Shown in pieces: positions 19,458 to 27,863 of a DNA stretch of 64,000 bases. The stretch's first letter is position 1; each line of letters begins with the position of its first letter. This DNA is from Rikenellaceae bacterium (GTDB lineage: Bacteria > Bacteroidota > Bacteroidia > Bacteroidales > Rikenellaceae): NCBI GenBank assembly GCA_015060045.1, contig SUZH01000003.1, positions 167,865 through 231,864 of the forward strand, in the 5' to 3' direction. The translations under genes and the position numbers were made by a program. The notes below the pieces were generated by a model that ran no database searches, was not told the DNA's origin, and was given only the letters and a program-made list of their open reading frames with translations.

Positions 19458-20324
19458 ATGAAGAAGCAGAAGGGATTAGGCCGTGGCTTGGATGCCATCT
19501 TCGGCACCGAAAAGATCGACCTGAAGGCCGCACCGATGAGCAAGATGCTCGAAATCGAGGTGGAGAAGATCATCCCCAACCCCACGCAGCCCCGTACGGA
19601 GTTCGACGAGGAGGCGCTCGACGAGTTGGCCGACTCGATTCGTCAACTGGGTATCATTCAGCCCATCACCGTCCGCAAAGCCGAGGATGAGAAGTACATC
19701 ATCATCAGCGGTGAGCGTCGTTGGCGTGCGGCACAACGTGCCGATCTGAAGTGCCTGCCCGCCTACGTGCGCGAGGTGGACGATGAGAATCTGCACGCCA
19801 TGGCTCTTGTGGAGAATATCCAGCGCCAGGACCTGAATGCCATTGAGATTGCACTCGGCATGCAGCGCCTGCTGGAGGAGTGCAACCTCACGCAGGATGC
19901 CCTCTCGGAGAAGGTGGGTAAGAAGCGCTCGTCGGTGGCAAACTATTTGCGTCTACTGAAGCTCCCGAACGAGGTACAGCTGGCCCTGAAGGAGGGGCTG
20001 ATCTCGATGGGTCACGCCAAAGCCATCGCCGGTGCACCCGAGGAGGAGCAGGTTCGCCTGGTCAAGAAGTGCATCAAAAAGGCACTGTCGGTGCGTCAGA
20101 TCGAGGAGCTGGTACGCACCATGAATGAAGCACAGACCAAGCCCATACGCGAAAGCGAGGAGGAGGAGTATCCCGAGAGCTACTCGCGTCTGGTGGAGCG
20201 TCTCGAACAGCTCTTCACCTCGGAGATCGCCATCAAGCGCTCAAAGAGCGGTGGCGGCAAGATTACGATTGGTTTCACGAGCGACGAGGAGATCGAGCAG
20301 ATCATCGCCCGCTTGAGCAAATAA
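19458..20324 (+). CDS. parB: Chromosome-partitioning protein ParB (Spo0J)
   Basis: A 288-residue ParB CTPase and clamp. The N-terminal ParB/sulfiredoxin-like domain has the CTP-binding motif GERRWRAAQRA (from residue 85) and ENIQRQDLNAIE. A helix-turn-helix for parS binding follows (LTQDALSEKVGKKRSSVANYLRLLKLP). The C-terminal part (FTSEIAIKRSKSGGGKITIGF) is the dimer domain. The first 15 residues (KKQKGLGRGLDAIFG) form the usual ParA-contacting tail. It lies between parA and a DUF5683 gene in one operon. Confidence 0.97.
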   Translation: MKKQKGLGRGLDAIFGTEKIDLKAAPMSKMLEIEVEKIIPNPTQPRTEFDEEALDELADSIRQLGIIQPITVRKAEDEKYIIISGERRWRAAQRADLKCLPAYVREVDDENLHAMALVENIQRQDLNAIEIALGMQRLLEECNLTQDALSEKVGKKRSSVANYLRLLKLPNEVQLALKEGLISMGHAKAIAGAPEEEQVRLVKKCIKKALSVRQIEELVRTMNEAQTKPIRESEEEEYPESYSRLVERLEQLFTSEIAIKRSKSGGGKITIGFTSDEEIEQIIARLSK

Positions 20325-20331
20325 CATAGCC

Positions 20332-21570
20332 ATGAGACACAGCAGGGAGATCATACGCAGATGGTGCATGCTGGTGGCGATTTTGTTCGTCACCGCATTT
20401 GGCATGTCCGCCGAAGCACAAACCCTGCAACAACTGGCCGAACAGTATCGCCAAACGGGTATCAAACCCTCGCTCAACATGCCGCGCAGCCGACGCACGA
20501 TCATCCGTCAAGGTCTGCAACAGCAGGCCGACTCGTTACGCGTCAAAGCCGATTCACTGATCCACGAAGCCTTCTACGGAGAGATCGATTCGATCTTCCT
20601 GGCCGAGTTTGAGGCCGACTCGGTGGCTCTGCGCGACCTGCGTACGGACGACTTGACAACCCTCGACTCGATCGCCATGGCCGAGGTGTTGATGGAGGGC
20701 GTACAGCGCGACACCACGAAGCGTTTCTTCCACAAGGGGTGGTTCATGAGCGATTCGATGGGCCTTTCGCGCGTAAGCTGGATGTCGGCCATCGTACCGG
20801 GTTACGGCCAGATCTACAACAAACAATATTGGAAGCTGCCGATTCTCTACACCACGCTCGGTGCCGGATTGGGTATGTTTATCCACGAAAACAGCGTCTA
20901 CAAGCCACTCAAGCGCACGTATGACCAACTGACCGACGTCTCGACAACCCGCACACCGGAGCTGGATGCCCTGCAGACCAAGATGATCCGTAGCAACACC
21001 AAGCGCCAGCTCTATTTGGGATTGACGATCGCCTCCTACATCTATTTCATCGGTGATGCGGCCGTCAACTACTCGACCAACGAGGTTTCGACCGTCAAGA
21101 AGGCAACCACATTGGCCTGCATCTGTCCGGGCGCAGGTCAGATCTACAACAAGAGCTATTGGAAGGTGCCCTTTGTGATTGGTGGCTTTGCTACTCTGGG
21201 CTACTGCATTGACTGGAACAACCGCGGTTTCCAACGCTTCAAGAAGGCCTACTCGCTCTTGGCGGACTACGAACAACACCCCGAGAACTACCCCAATGGC
21301 CCGACCGACGAGTTCCGAGGGCGCTACTCGGCCAACTTCATTAAGAATCTACGCAACAACTATCGCCGTAATCGCGACCTGTGTATCATCCTCACGGGCG
21401 GTCTGTATATCCTGCAGATTGTCGACGCCCATGTCGATGCCCACCTGCGCGACTACGACATCTCGGACGACCTCTCGATGAATATCGAGCCGATGGTCGA
21501 TTATGCCTTTGTGCCGACGGAGGGGAATCATCGCCCCGTGATCGGATTTAACATCGGCCTGACTTTCTAA
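20332..21570 (+). CDS. DUF5683 membrane protein of the parAB operon
   Basis: A 412-residue exported or membrane-bound protein of unknown function. The N-terminus has a hydrophobic signal (WCMLVAILFVTAFGMSAEAQ). After a variable linker there are two copies of the DUF5683 unit: SAIVPGYGQIYNKQYWKLPILY near residue 157 and ACICPGAGQIYNKSYWKVPFVI near 262, each followed by membrane segments. The gene starts eight bases after parB and is 43 bases before the mltD-like gene. Linkage to parAB and a murein hydrolase is common in Bacteroidota and suggests an envelope role coordinated with the cell cycle; this is an inference from context only. Confidence 0.8.
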   Translation: MRHSREIIRRWCMLVAILFVTAFGMSAEAQTLQQLAEQYRQTGIKPSLNMPRSRRTIIRQGLQQQADSLRVKADSLIHEAFYGEIDSIFLAEFEADSVALRDLRTDDLTTLDSIAMAEVLMEGVQRDTTKRFFHKGWFMSDSMGLSRVSWMSAIVPGYGQIYNKQYWKLPILYTTLGAGLGMFIHENSVYKPLKRTYDQLTDVSTTRTPELDALQTKMIRSNTKRQLYLGLTIASYIYFIGDAAVNYSTNEVSTVKKATTLACICPGAGQIYNKSYWKVPFVIGGFATLGYCIDWNNRGFQRFKKAYSLLADYEQHPENYPNGPTDEFRGRYSANFIKNLRNNYRRNRDLCIILTGGLYILQIVDAHVDAHLRDYDISDDLSMNIEPMVDYAFVPTEGNHRPVIGFNIGLTF

Positions 21571-21613
21571 TTTCATTCGATTTTTAACCAACACTTTTCG
21601 AGACCCAAGCACC

Positions 21614-23005
21614 ATGAAAAAACTCCTTACGCTGCTGCTCTTTGCGGCAATCTTGACCGATACGGCCTTTGCCGCAGATGGCCTTTTCAACCGCAAAAAA
21701 GAGCGCAAACGCAAGCGTAAGACGGAGCAGGTGGAGGCAGTCAAAGTGCCCGCCGATGAGAAAAAACCCATCGTGGAGCCCGTCATGGAGCAGGACACGG
21801 TTACCGAAAAGCCCGTCATCAACGACCTCACGCTCAACCTCTCGCCCGCTCAGGTCGATTCGCTCATCGCCGAGTGGCACGAACTGCGCCAGGAGATCAA
21901 GTATGATGAATATTTCCGTCACTATATCCTCTCCGACTCGGTGCAGATTATCGGCAAGGACTCCGTGGCCGATCGCCAGCGCGATACGCTCTATGCCAAG
22001 CGCCTGAAGAATCTCGTATCGACCATTCCACTGGCCTATAACTACATCGTCCGCGGCCACATCAACCGCTACGTCGATACCGCCCCGGGGACGATGAGCC
22101 GTATCCTGGGCCTCTCGCAGGTCTACTTCCCGCTCATCGAGAATGAGCTTTTGGCCGCCGATATGCCCATCGAGTTGCGCGCCCTGCCGATCATCGAGTC
22201 GGCGCTGCAGGTCAATGCTGTGTCGCGTGCCGGTGCCGTGGGTCTGTGGCAGTTCATGCCCTCGACAGGTAAGAGCTACGGCTTGGAGGTCAACACGCTC
22301 GTTGATGAGCGCCGTGACCCGATTCGCTCGACACAGGCTGCAATCCGCTTCATGAAGGATCTCTACCGCATCTTCGGCGACTGGACGTTGGCCATTGCCG
22401 CCTATAACTGCGGCCCTGGCAACGTAAACAAGGCCATCGCCCGCTCGGGAGGTAAGAGTTTCTGGGAGATCTACGACTACTTGCCGCGCGAGACACGAGG
22501 CTACGTGCCGGCCTTCATCGCCGCCACCTACGCCTTCAACTACCACCGCGAGCACAACATCGAGATGACCAAAGCCCCGATTCCGCTCGCGCTGGATACG
22601 ATTCATGTCAATCGCGTCATGCACCTCGAGCAGATCGCCTCGACAATTGATGTCGACATGGAGACCCTGCGTCTGCTGAATCCGCAGTACCGCATGGATA
22701 TCATCCCCGCCTCGACGAAACCCTACACGCTGATTCTGCCGCAACGCCACGTCAATCAGTATATCGAGCGCGAGGCCGAGATCATGGCTAAGGATTCGAC
22801 CTACCTCAAGGAGTACCTCAATCCGGTCAATCTGGACAAGAAACGCCTGGAAAAACGCACCACCTATCACCGCATCAAGCGTGGTGAGACGCTGGGCGGC
22901 ATTGCTCGTCGTTATGGCGTGACGGTCAATCAGTTGATGCGATGGAACGGCATCAAGAATGCAGGTCGTATCCGCGAGGGTCAACGCCTGCGCATCGAGA
23001 AATAA
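21614..23005 (+). CDS. Lytic murein transglycosylase with LysM (MltD-like)
   Basis: A 463-residue exported protein. Signal peptide: LLTLLLFAAILTDTAFA. The family 1 lytic transglycosylase domain spans about residues 170-320: ALPIIESALQVNAVSRAG contains the catalytic Glu near 195, followed by GLWQFMPSTGKSYGL and IAAYNCGPGNVNKAI. At the C-terminus a LysM peptidoglycan-binding domain is clear (HRIKRGETLGGIARRYGV, about 417-462); a weaker LysM-like segment lies near residue 340. It cleaves glycan strands to 1,6-anhydro ends. No lipobox Cys was seen, unlike E. coli MltD. Its stop codon overlaps the mnmE start (TAATG), so the two are translationally coupled. Confidence 0.93.
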   Translation: MKKLLTLLLFAAILTDTAFAADGLFNRKKERKRKRKTEQVEAVKVPADEKKPIVEPVMEQDTVTEKPVINDLTLNLSPAQVDSLIAEWHELRQEIKYDEYFRHYILSDSVQIIGKDSVADRQRDTLYAKRLKNLVSTIPLAYNYIVRGHINRYVDTAPGTMSRILGLSQVYFPLIENELLAADMPIELRALPIIESALQVNAVSRAGAVGLWQFMPSTGKSYGLEVNTLVDERRDPIRSTQAAIRFMKDLYRIFGDWTLAIAAYNCGPGNVNKAIARSGGKSFWEIYDYLPRETRGYVPAFIAATYAFNYHREHNIEMTKAPIPLALDTIHVNRVMHLEQIASTIDVDMETLRLLNPQYRMDIIPASTKPYTLILPQRHVNQYIEREAEIMAKDSTYLKEYLNPVNLDKKRLEKRTTYHRIKRGETLGGIARRYGVTVNQLMRWNGIKNAGRIREGQRLRIEK

Positions 23006-24351
23006 TGTATATCGACCACGATACCATCGTAGCTCCGGCCACCGCATCGGGCGGTGCGCTTACCATCATCCGACTCTCGGGGGCGGATGCTGTTGCGATT
23101 GCCGATCACCTCTTTCGGGGTCGTCGGCCGCTGGCTGATTGCAAGAGCCACACGGCCCACTTCGGCACGATCGAAGTTGAAGGACGCGTGATCGACGAGG
23201 TGGTCGCTACCCTCTTCCGCGCCCCCCAAAGCTATACCGGAGACGACACCGTGGAGTTTTCCTGCCACGGTTCAGCATACATCCTTCGCGAAGTGCTTCG
23301 CCTCGCCATTGAGGCCGGAGCCCGCATGGCCGAGCCAGGCGAATTTACCCGCCGCGCCTATCTGTCGGGCCACCTGGATTTGGCACAGGCCGAGGCCGTA
23401 GCCGATCTGATTGCCGCCAACTCGCAGGCAGCACATCGCATTGCTACGCACCAAATGCGTGGCGGCTACTCCTCGGCACTCGATAAGCTCCGCGACGAAT
23501 TGCTCTCACTGACCGCCCTGCTGGAGTTGGAACTGGATTTCGGCGAGGAGGATGTTGAATTTGCCGACCGCACACAACTCCGAACCACCATGCAGGCCAT
23601 CAGTGCCGAAATCGAACGTTTACGCCACTCGTTCGCCTTGGGTAATGCCCTCAAGGAGGGTGTTCCCGTAGCGATTGTCGGCGCGCCAAATGTCGGAAAA
23701 TCGACGCTGCTGAATCAACTATTGCAAGAGGATCGCGCCATGGTCTCGGAGATTGCCGGCACAACGCGTGATGTCATCGAGGAGTACCTGACCATCGACG
23801 GCGTTCGTTTCCGCATCCTCGACACGGCCGGTCTCCACCACACGGAGGATCGCTTGGAGCAGATGGGCATCGAGCGTACCCACCAAAGCATTCGTCGCGC
23901 GATGATCATCCTCCATCTCTGGGATGCGCGTGAGGCCGTTCAAGGCTCTCTTCCGACCCCAGATTTCCCAATTCGTGAGGATCAGACGCTCCTTTCAATT
24001 TGTAACAAAACCGACCTGGTAACCGATTTCACCGCACCCGATCACGTTATACCCATCGTCGCCCGTACGGGTGAGGGAATCGATCGCCTTCGCCAAGCGT
24101 TGCGTGCCGCCGTGCGCGATGATGAGGAGCAGACCATCGTCTCCAATGCCCGCCACTACGAGGCACTGACGACAGCCTCTGAAGCACTTACTCGCGCCCT
24201 CTCGGGCCTTGATTCAAACCTTCCGACCGATTTGCTGAGTGAGGAGATCCGCAGTGTCATCACCGCTATCGGCTCTATCACTGCCCGCGGCGAAATCCTC
24301 CCCACCGAGATCCTCGGCCACCTCTTCGGCCATTTCTGCATCGGAAAGTAA
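23005..24351 (+). CDS. mnmE: tRNA U34 modification GTPase MnmE
   Basis: A 448-residue protein. The N-terminal formyl-THF-binding domain starts with DTIVAPATASGGALTIIRLSG. The GTPase domain lies at about residues 215-375: G1 GAPNVGKSTLLN, G2 region GTTRDVIEEYLTIDG, G3 DTAGLHHTEDRLEQMGIERT, G4 NKTD. The C-terminal end is HLFGHFCIGK, carrying the catalytic CxGK motif. With MnmG it puts carboxymethylaminomethyl groups on wobble uridine of some tRNAs. The ATG at 23005 shares a base with the mltD stop codon, so it closes the parAB-DUF5683-mltD operon. An upstream in-frame extension is inside mltD and was rejected. Confidence 0.97.
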   Translation: MYIDHDTIVAPATASGGALTIIRLSGADAVAIADHLFRGRRPLADCKSHTAHFGTIEVEGRVIDEVVATLFRAPQSYTGDDTVEFSCHGSAYILREVLRLAIEAGARMAEPGEFTRRAYLSGHLDLAQAEAVADLIAANSQAAHRIATHQMRGGYSSALDKLRDELLSLTALLELELDFGEEDVEFADRTQLRTTMQAISAEIERLRHSFALGNALKEGVPVAIVGAPNVGKSTLLNQLLQEDRAMVSEIAGTTRDVIEEYLTIDGVRFRILDTAGLHHTEDRLEQMGIERTHQSIRRAMIILHLWDAREAVQGSLPTPDFPIREDQTLLSICNKTDLVTDFTAPDHVIPIVARTGEGIDRLRQALRAAVRDDEEQTIVSNARHYEALTTASEALTRALSGLDSNLPTDLLSEEIRSVITAIGSITARGEILPTEILGHLFGHFCIGK

Positions 24352-24877
24352 CCCTTTTCAAAACTCGGTTGCACGGTCGAAAATCGCCGACGCGATTGAG
24401 GAGAGGTATTCGCGAGATTCATCATCCAACCGTAATATATAAATATAAGTATCGGTCAAAAAGTCGAGACCTTGCTCTCTCTTTTTCATGCATCGGGCAG
24501 GCGAAGAAGTAGGTATTTTAGCGTATTTTTCAACCATTTCACCTATGCAGAAGCATTCATTTCCCTGCCCAAAATAGAGTTTCAAGACCAATCGGAGAAA
24601 TCCACCAAACTTGTCAAAAAGAGTTCAAAGAGGAAATCCGAAAAAAATTCGCCAAAACGTAAAAAAAAATCGCCAAAAACGTTTGTTTTTTGCCAATTTG
24701 TTGTCTAACTTTGTCCCGAAAGTGGACTTGTAACGAATTGAATTTCTTGGCGATAGTGATATTTTACATCGCGAGAATTGCATAAACTATTATATATCAA
24801 ATATTTACCAAATTACTAAAAGGTTAGGTTAAGAGTTTTTTACGAAGTAAAATTGAGAACAAAAAAATAACACGCAA
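24352..24877. other. 526-base AT-rich intergenic region
   Basis: No convincing gene. The region grows strongly AT-rich to the right. TCGCCAAAACG and TCGCCAAAAACG form a short direct repeat at about 24649-24680. A well-spaced promoter follows at 24681-24712, leaving a 5' leader of about 155 bases before the 59-codon gene. The composition jump marks the border between the housekeeping operon and the accessory surface region. Confidence 0.5.
24681..24712 (+). promoter_or_regulatory. Promoter of the surface-lipoprotein unit
   Basis: TTTG at 24681-24684, a 20-base spacer and TAACTTTG at 24705-24712: a full consensus Bacteroidota promoter. It probably drives the microprotein gene and the PI-PLC-like lipoprotein together. 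Confidence 0.65.
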
Positions 24878-25057
24878 ATGAAACGCAAAATTTACACAAC
24901 ACCCCGCACTGAGCTCTTCAGGGTCGAACTGGAGGGCACTTTTGCCAGCTCGGCGACGGGTACGGACGTTACGACCGGATCAATTGAGACGACCGGCCAT
25001 GAGATCAACGATGTTGAATGGAGTTGGGAAACGGACAGCGATTGGGGTCAGGAATAA
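24878..25057 (+). CDS. 59-residue microprotein upstream of the PI-PLC-like lipoprotein
   Basis: A short open frame that reads MKRKIYTTPRTELFRVELEG at the start, then a Ser/Thr/Gly-rich stretch, and ends in acidic and aromatic residues (DVEWSWETDSDWGQE). It has no signal peptide or membrane segment. It lies 13 bases before the lipoprotein ATG and behind a consensus promoter, and codon use is like its neighbours. From memory, short proteins starting K-K-Y-x-x-P-x-x-E-x-x-x-x-E often precede surface lipoproteins in Bacteroidales, but no function is known. The start codon is the first ATG in frame. Confidence 0.65.
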   Translation: MKRKIYTTPRTELFRVELEGTFASSATGTDVTTGSIETTGHEINDVEWSWETDSDWGQE

Positions 25058-25070
25058 AAAATTGGAAGCT

Positions 25071-27581
25071 ATGAGAAAGACATACAAATTCATGGCCGCA
25101 TTGTTCGGCATGGCCATTTTGATGGCTGCATGTACCAAGGACGAGACCTTGCAACCTCAATTTACACCCGCAGCTGTAGGTGATGAAATTTTGTTCGGTG
25201 CTCGCGCCGGTTTCGAGAATGGAAATCCCGACTCCCGTACGGTATATTCGGACGAGACCTACGAGATCAAGAATCCCAATGGCACAACAACTACATTCCA
25301 GCGTATCGACTGGGTAGACAAGACGGAAGGAAGCAACACGCTGTACGACCAGATTGAGATCTACTGCGATCTGGCTCAAACGCGCGCTCACTACGATGTG
25401 TACCACAACAAGGAAGCTGGTGAACAAAACGACTACGCTTATCTCAGCAAGCAGGAGGGAGAGGCAGCCTTGCAGTGGGCTAATAACGATGAGCACACCT
25501 TCTATGCCATGTATCCTTCGTCAAAGATGTTTGCTGATGCAAATGGCGCAATTACGGTTGTTCAAGGTGTAGAAATCGACGAGGATGGCATGATGCACGG
25601 TGAGATCCCGGTAAGTCAGCCCGGTACGGTTGTTAATGCAAATGCGACCGACAAGGTTATCAACCCCGACATGCGCTATGCTTACATGGCGGCAAAGACT
25701 ACGACTACACCCCAGGCAACTGATAGCTCGCAGGGTGTTAACCTGACGTTTGTTCCTGTAGTCACGGCCGTGCAGATTCAGTTCACGTTGAGTAAGACTG
25801 CTACCAATGGCTCAACCAGTCAATCGATCGATATCACCGACCTCCAGGTAGAGGGTACGGGTATTGCTGGTGATTTCAAGGCCAACCTTGCAAGTTGGTC
25901 GGGTACCGGCTATCCTGTGTGTACGCCGGAACATGTGACCGATGTAATCACGATGCCGCTGAGCGAGAAAGTAACGATGAAGGCTGGCGAGACGCTTACG
26001 TTCACGGTATTTATGTCGCCGACGGCCGATTTGTCGAACCTCAAGGTTAAGTTTACCAGTTCGGGTGTATTCCAGTCTCGCACGCTGAAGGCAGCTGATG
26101 GTGAAAACTTCATCAAGCCGTTCTGCAAAAACCGTCTTAAGAATGTGGCCCTGCCGGCTGCAGGTGTAACGTATGACCTGTCGAGGTGGATGGAGCAGCT
26201 TGATAACAACTTTACGATGAAGCGCCTTTCGCTGCCTGGTACGGGTGGTTCGTTCTCGTACAACTACACGGGTAGCAATGCGGACTACTACGCCGAACAG
26301 CACACGGGTAGTACAACGGCTGCGGATGGAACGACTCCTGCGAAAATGGATTTCAATGCACAGTGGAATGCCGGTATTCGCGCCTTCGAGATTGTGAGTG
26401 ACCGAGCTAGTCACTGGCTGTGGGATAGTGCAGAATCACTGGGTGGTGCAGACATCACTTGCAATAAAACCAGCGTAAGTATCACTGTTGCAACAGCAAT
26501 GTCTGAGCTCATTAAAAAAGTTAAAAATACTGACGAATGTGCCGTAGTTGTATTCACATACCAGTCAGAGGCATCTCTTGGTGATGTTGGAAAAGAGCGA
26601 AATTGCTCAAAATATGCCAGCTCACTACAACAATGGTATAATGCATTGAGTGCCGATGACAAAAAGGTATTCATGAAATACACACCAAATCTTGAGCTTG
26701 GCCCTAAGGGTAGTGAATTAGCAACCGGAACCACTACAGATGGCACTGGAGCACGTGGCCACATCATGGTATTAGCACGTATGAATCAAAAGCACGAGAA
26801 AGATAGCGGCAGCTTCACGACAGCATGCACGACTCTGTCATCATGTCCTTTTGTGGTTATTGATGGTTGTGGTACAGCTAAAGATCGTTGGGGTGCCCGT
26901 GGATATAAGATCAAGACCGGCGGCAACGAGTATCCGATGTTGGATCAGAGCAATAGTCCTAGCGATTATACAACTACTGATGGTACGGCATATAACTCAA
27001 GCATGATCATTGAGAGCTATATGACCTCCAATGTACTCGGTTTTGACACCTACACGGACGAAGGTGGATATGACACATATACCAGTGGCGATTATACGGT
27101 GATGCGCCCGATGGGTGGAGATTATAACCTCCTGAACTTTGAGTTTGAAACGGATGATGCAAACGTAAAGGTGTGGTTCCAAGAGTGGCAACGCGTATGC
27201 GAAACAGCCACCACCAGCAACCCCTATTGGTTTGCATCGAAGGAGGAGAAGTTAGACAATGCCGAACAGACTTTTATTAAAGCTATCAATGATTCGACCG
27301 GCAACACCATTTACATCAACTCGTTGTGTGGTTTCTATATTAGTGGCACTCCATCGGATAGCGGTCAATTATCTACGGGTAACGCCTATGGTGGTTCGGG
27401 TGGTAACATTGCCGGCTTGGCCGCTTATATGAATCCGGAGTTCTCGGATTTCGTAGCGAAGTCAGGCTTTGAGCAGACGACCGGTCCTACGGGTATTATC
27501 CTGATGGACCGCATAGTACCGGGCATGGAGGTTATCGGTAAGATTATCTCGAACAATTACAAGTTCTCGTTGGCCGAGTAA
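25071..27581 (+). CDS. Surface lipoprotein: fimbrillin-like N-part plus PI-PLC-like barrel
   Basis: An 836-residue predicted lipoprotein. The signal FMAALFGMAILMAACTKDE has its lipobox Cys at residue 21. Residues about 40-370 look like a fimbrillin-type (Mfa/FimA) beta-domain. The rest resembles a phosphatidylinositol-specific phospholipase C TIM barrel: RLSLPGTGGSFSYN near 383, QWNAGIRAFEIVSDR near 430, ELIKKVKN.DECAVVVFTYQ, GARGHIMVLARMN, NTIYINSLCGFY, then IAGLAAYMNPEFSDFV and GIILMDRIVPGM at the end. In active enzymes the first motif is SLPGTHD; here His and Asp are both Gly, and the second is F-E-I-V in place of F-D-x-R. It may be a dead enzyme used for binding. The stretch at 26440-26830 is clearly richer in A and T than the rest. 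The ATG at 25071 directly precedes the signal peptide. Confidence 0.75.
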   Translation: MRKTYKFMAALFGMAILMAACTKDETLQPQFTPAAVGDEILFGARAGFENGNPDSRTVYSDETYEIKNPNGTTTTFQRIDWVDKTEGSNTLYDQIEIYCDLAQTRAHYDVYHNKEAGEQNDYAYLSKQEGEAALQWANNDEHTFYAMYPSSKMFADANGAITVVQGVEIDEDGMMHGEIPVSQPGTVVNANATDKVINPDMRYAYMAAKTTTTPQATDSSQGVNLTFVPVVTAVQIQFTLSKTATNGSTSQSIDITDLQVEGTGIAGDFKANLASWSGTGYPVCTPEHVTDVITMPLSEKVTMKAGETLTFTVFMSPTADLSNLKVKFTSSGVFQSRTLKAADGENFIKPFCKNRLKNVALPAAGVTYDLSRWMEQLDNNFTMKRLSLPGTGGSFSYNYTGSNADYYAEQHTGSTTAADGTTPAKMDFNAQWNAGIRAFEIVSDRASHWLWDSAESLGGADITCNKTSVSITVATAMSELIKKVKNTDECAVVVFTYQSEASLGDVGKERNCSKYASSLQQWYNALSADDKKVFMKYTPNLELGPKGSELATGTTTDGTGARGHIMVLARMNQKHEKDSGSFTTACTTLSSCPFVVIDGCGTAKDRWGARGYKIKTGGNEYPMLDQSNSPSDYTTTDGTAYNSSMIIESYMTSNVLGFDTYTDEGGYDTYTSGDYTVMRPMGGDYNLLNFEFETDDANVKVWFQEWQRVCETATTSNPYWFASKEEKLDNAEQTFIKAINDSTGNTIYINSLCGFYISGTPSDSGQLSTGNAYGGSGGNIAGLAAYMNPEFSDFVAKSGFEQTTGPTGIILMDRIVPGMEVIGKIISNNYKFSLAE

Positions 27582-27595
27582 TTGTTCTTCGCATG

Positions 27596-27633
27596 TAAAA
27601 AAACGCTCCTCAAAAGAGGGGCGTTTTTTTATT
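27596..27633 (+). terminator. Terminator after the PI-PLC-like lipoprotein
   Basis: AAAAAACGCTCCTC and GAGGGGCGTTTTTT form a stem with an AAAA loop, followed by a T-run. Confidence 0.8.
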
Positions 27634-27736
27634 TTGTTGATTCATAAAAAATTGACAAAACTTATATGTAGAATCCGCCAATATTCAACGATTGTCCACT
27701 AAAACAACCAAAAAAGTTAATTTTTTGTACAAATAT

Positions 27737-27767
27737 TTTGGATCGTGACAAAATTTGTCTATATTTG
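27737..27767 (+). promoter_or_regulatory. Promoter of the CotH lipoprotein
   Basis: TTTG at 27737-27740, a 19-base spacer and TATATTTG at 27760-27767. The leader to the ATG at 27864 is about 90 bases. Confidence 0.65.
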
Positions 27768-27863
27768 TTTTCGGAATTGAACACAAAATACAACTATTTG
27801 GATACTTTTCGACAAAAATTGGACAAATTAACATCTATACACCAATCCATAAACTTAAGTAGT

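Noticed and set aside
18660..20324. parS sites near parAB
   Set aside because: No TGTTTCACGTGAAACA-like palindrome was found by eye in the window; the site may lie elsewhere.
24352..24877. Possible short frames in the gap after mnmE
   Set aside because: The longest (about 78 codons) is Lys/Ser-rich from an A-rich tract, has no supporting start signal and overlaps the promoter.
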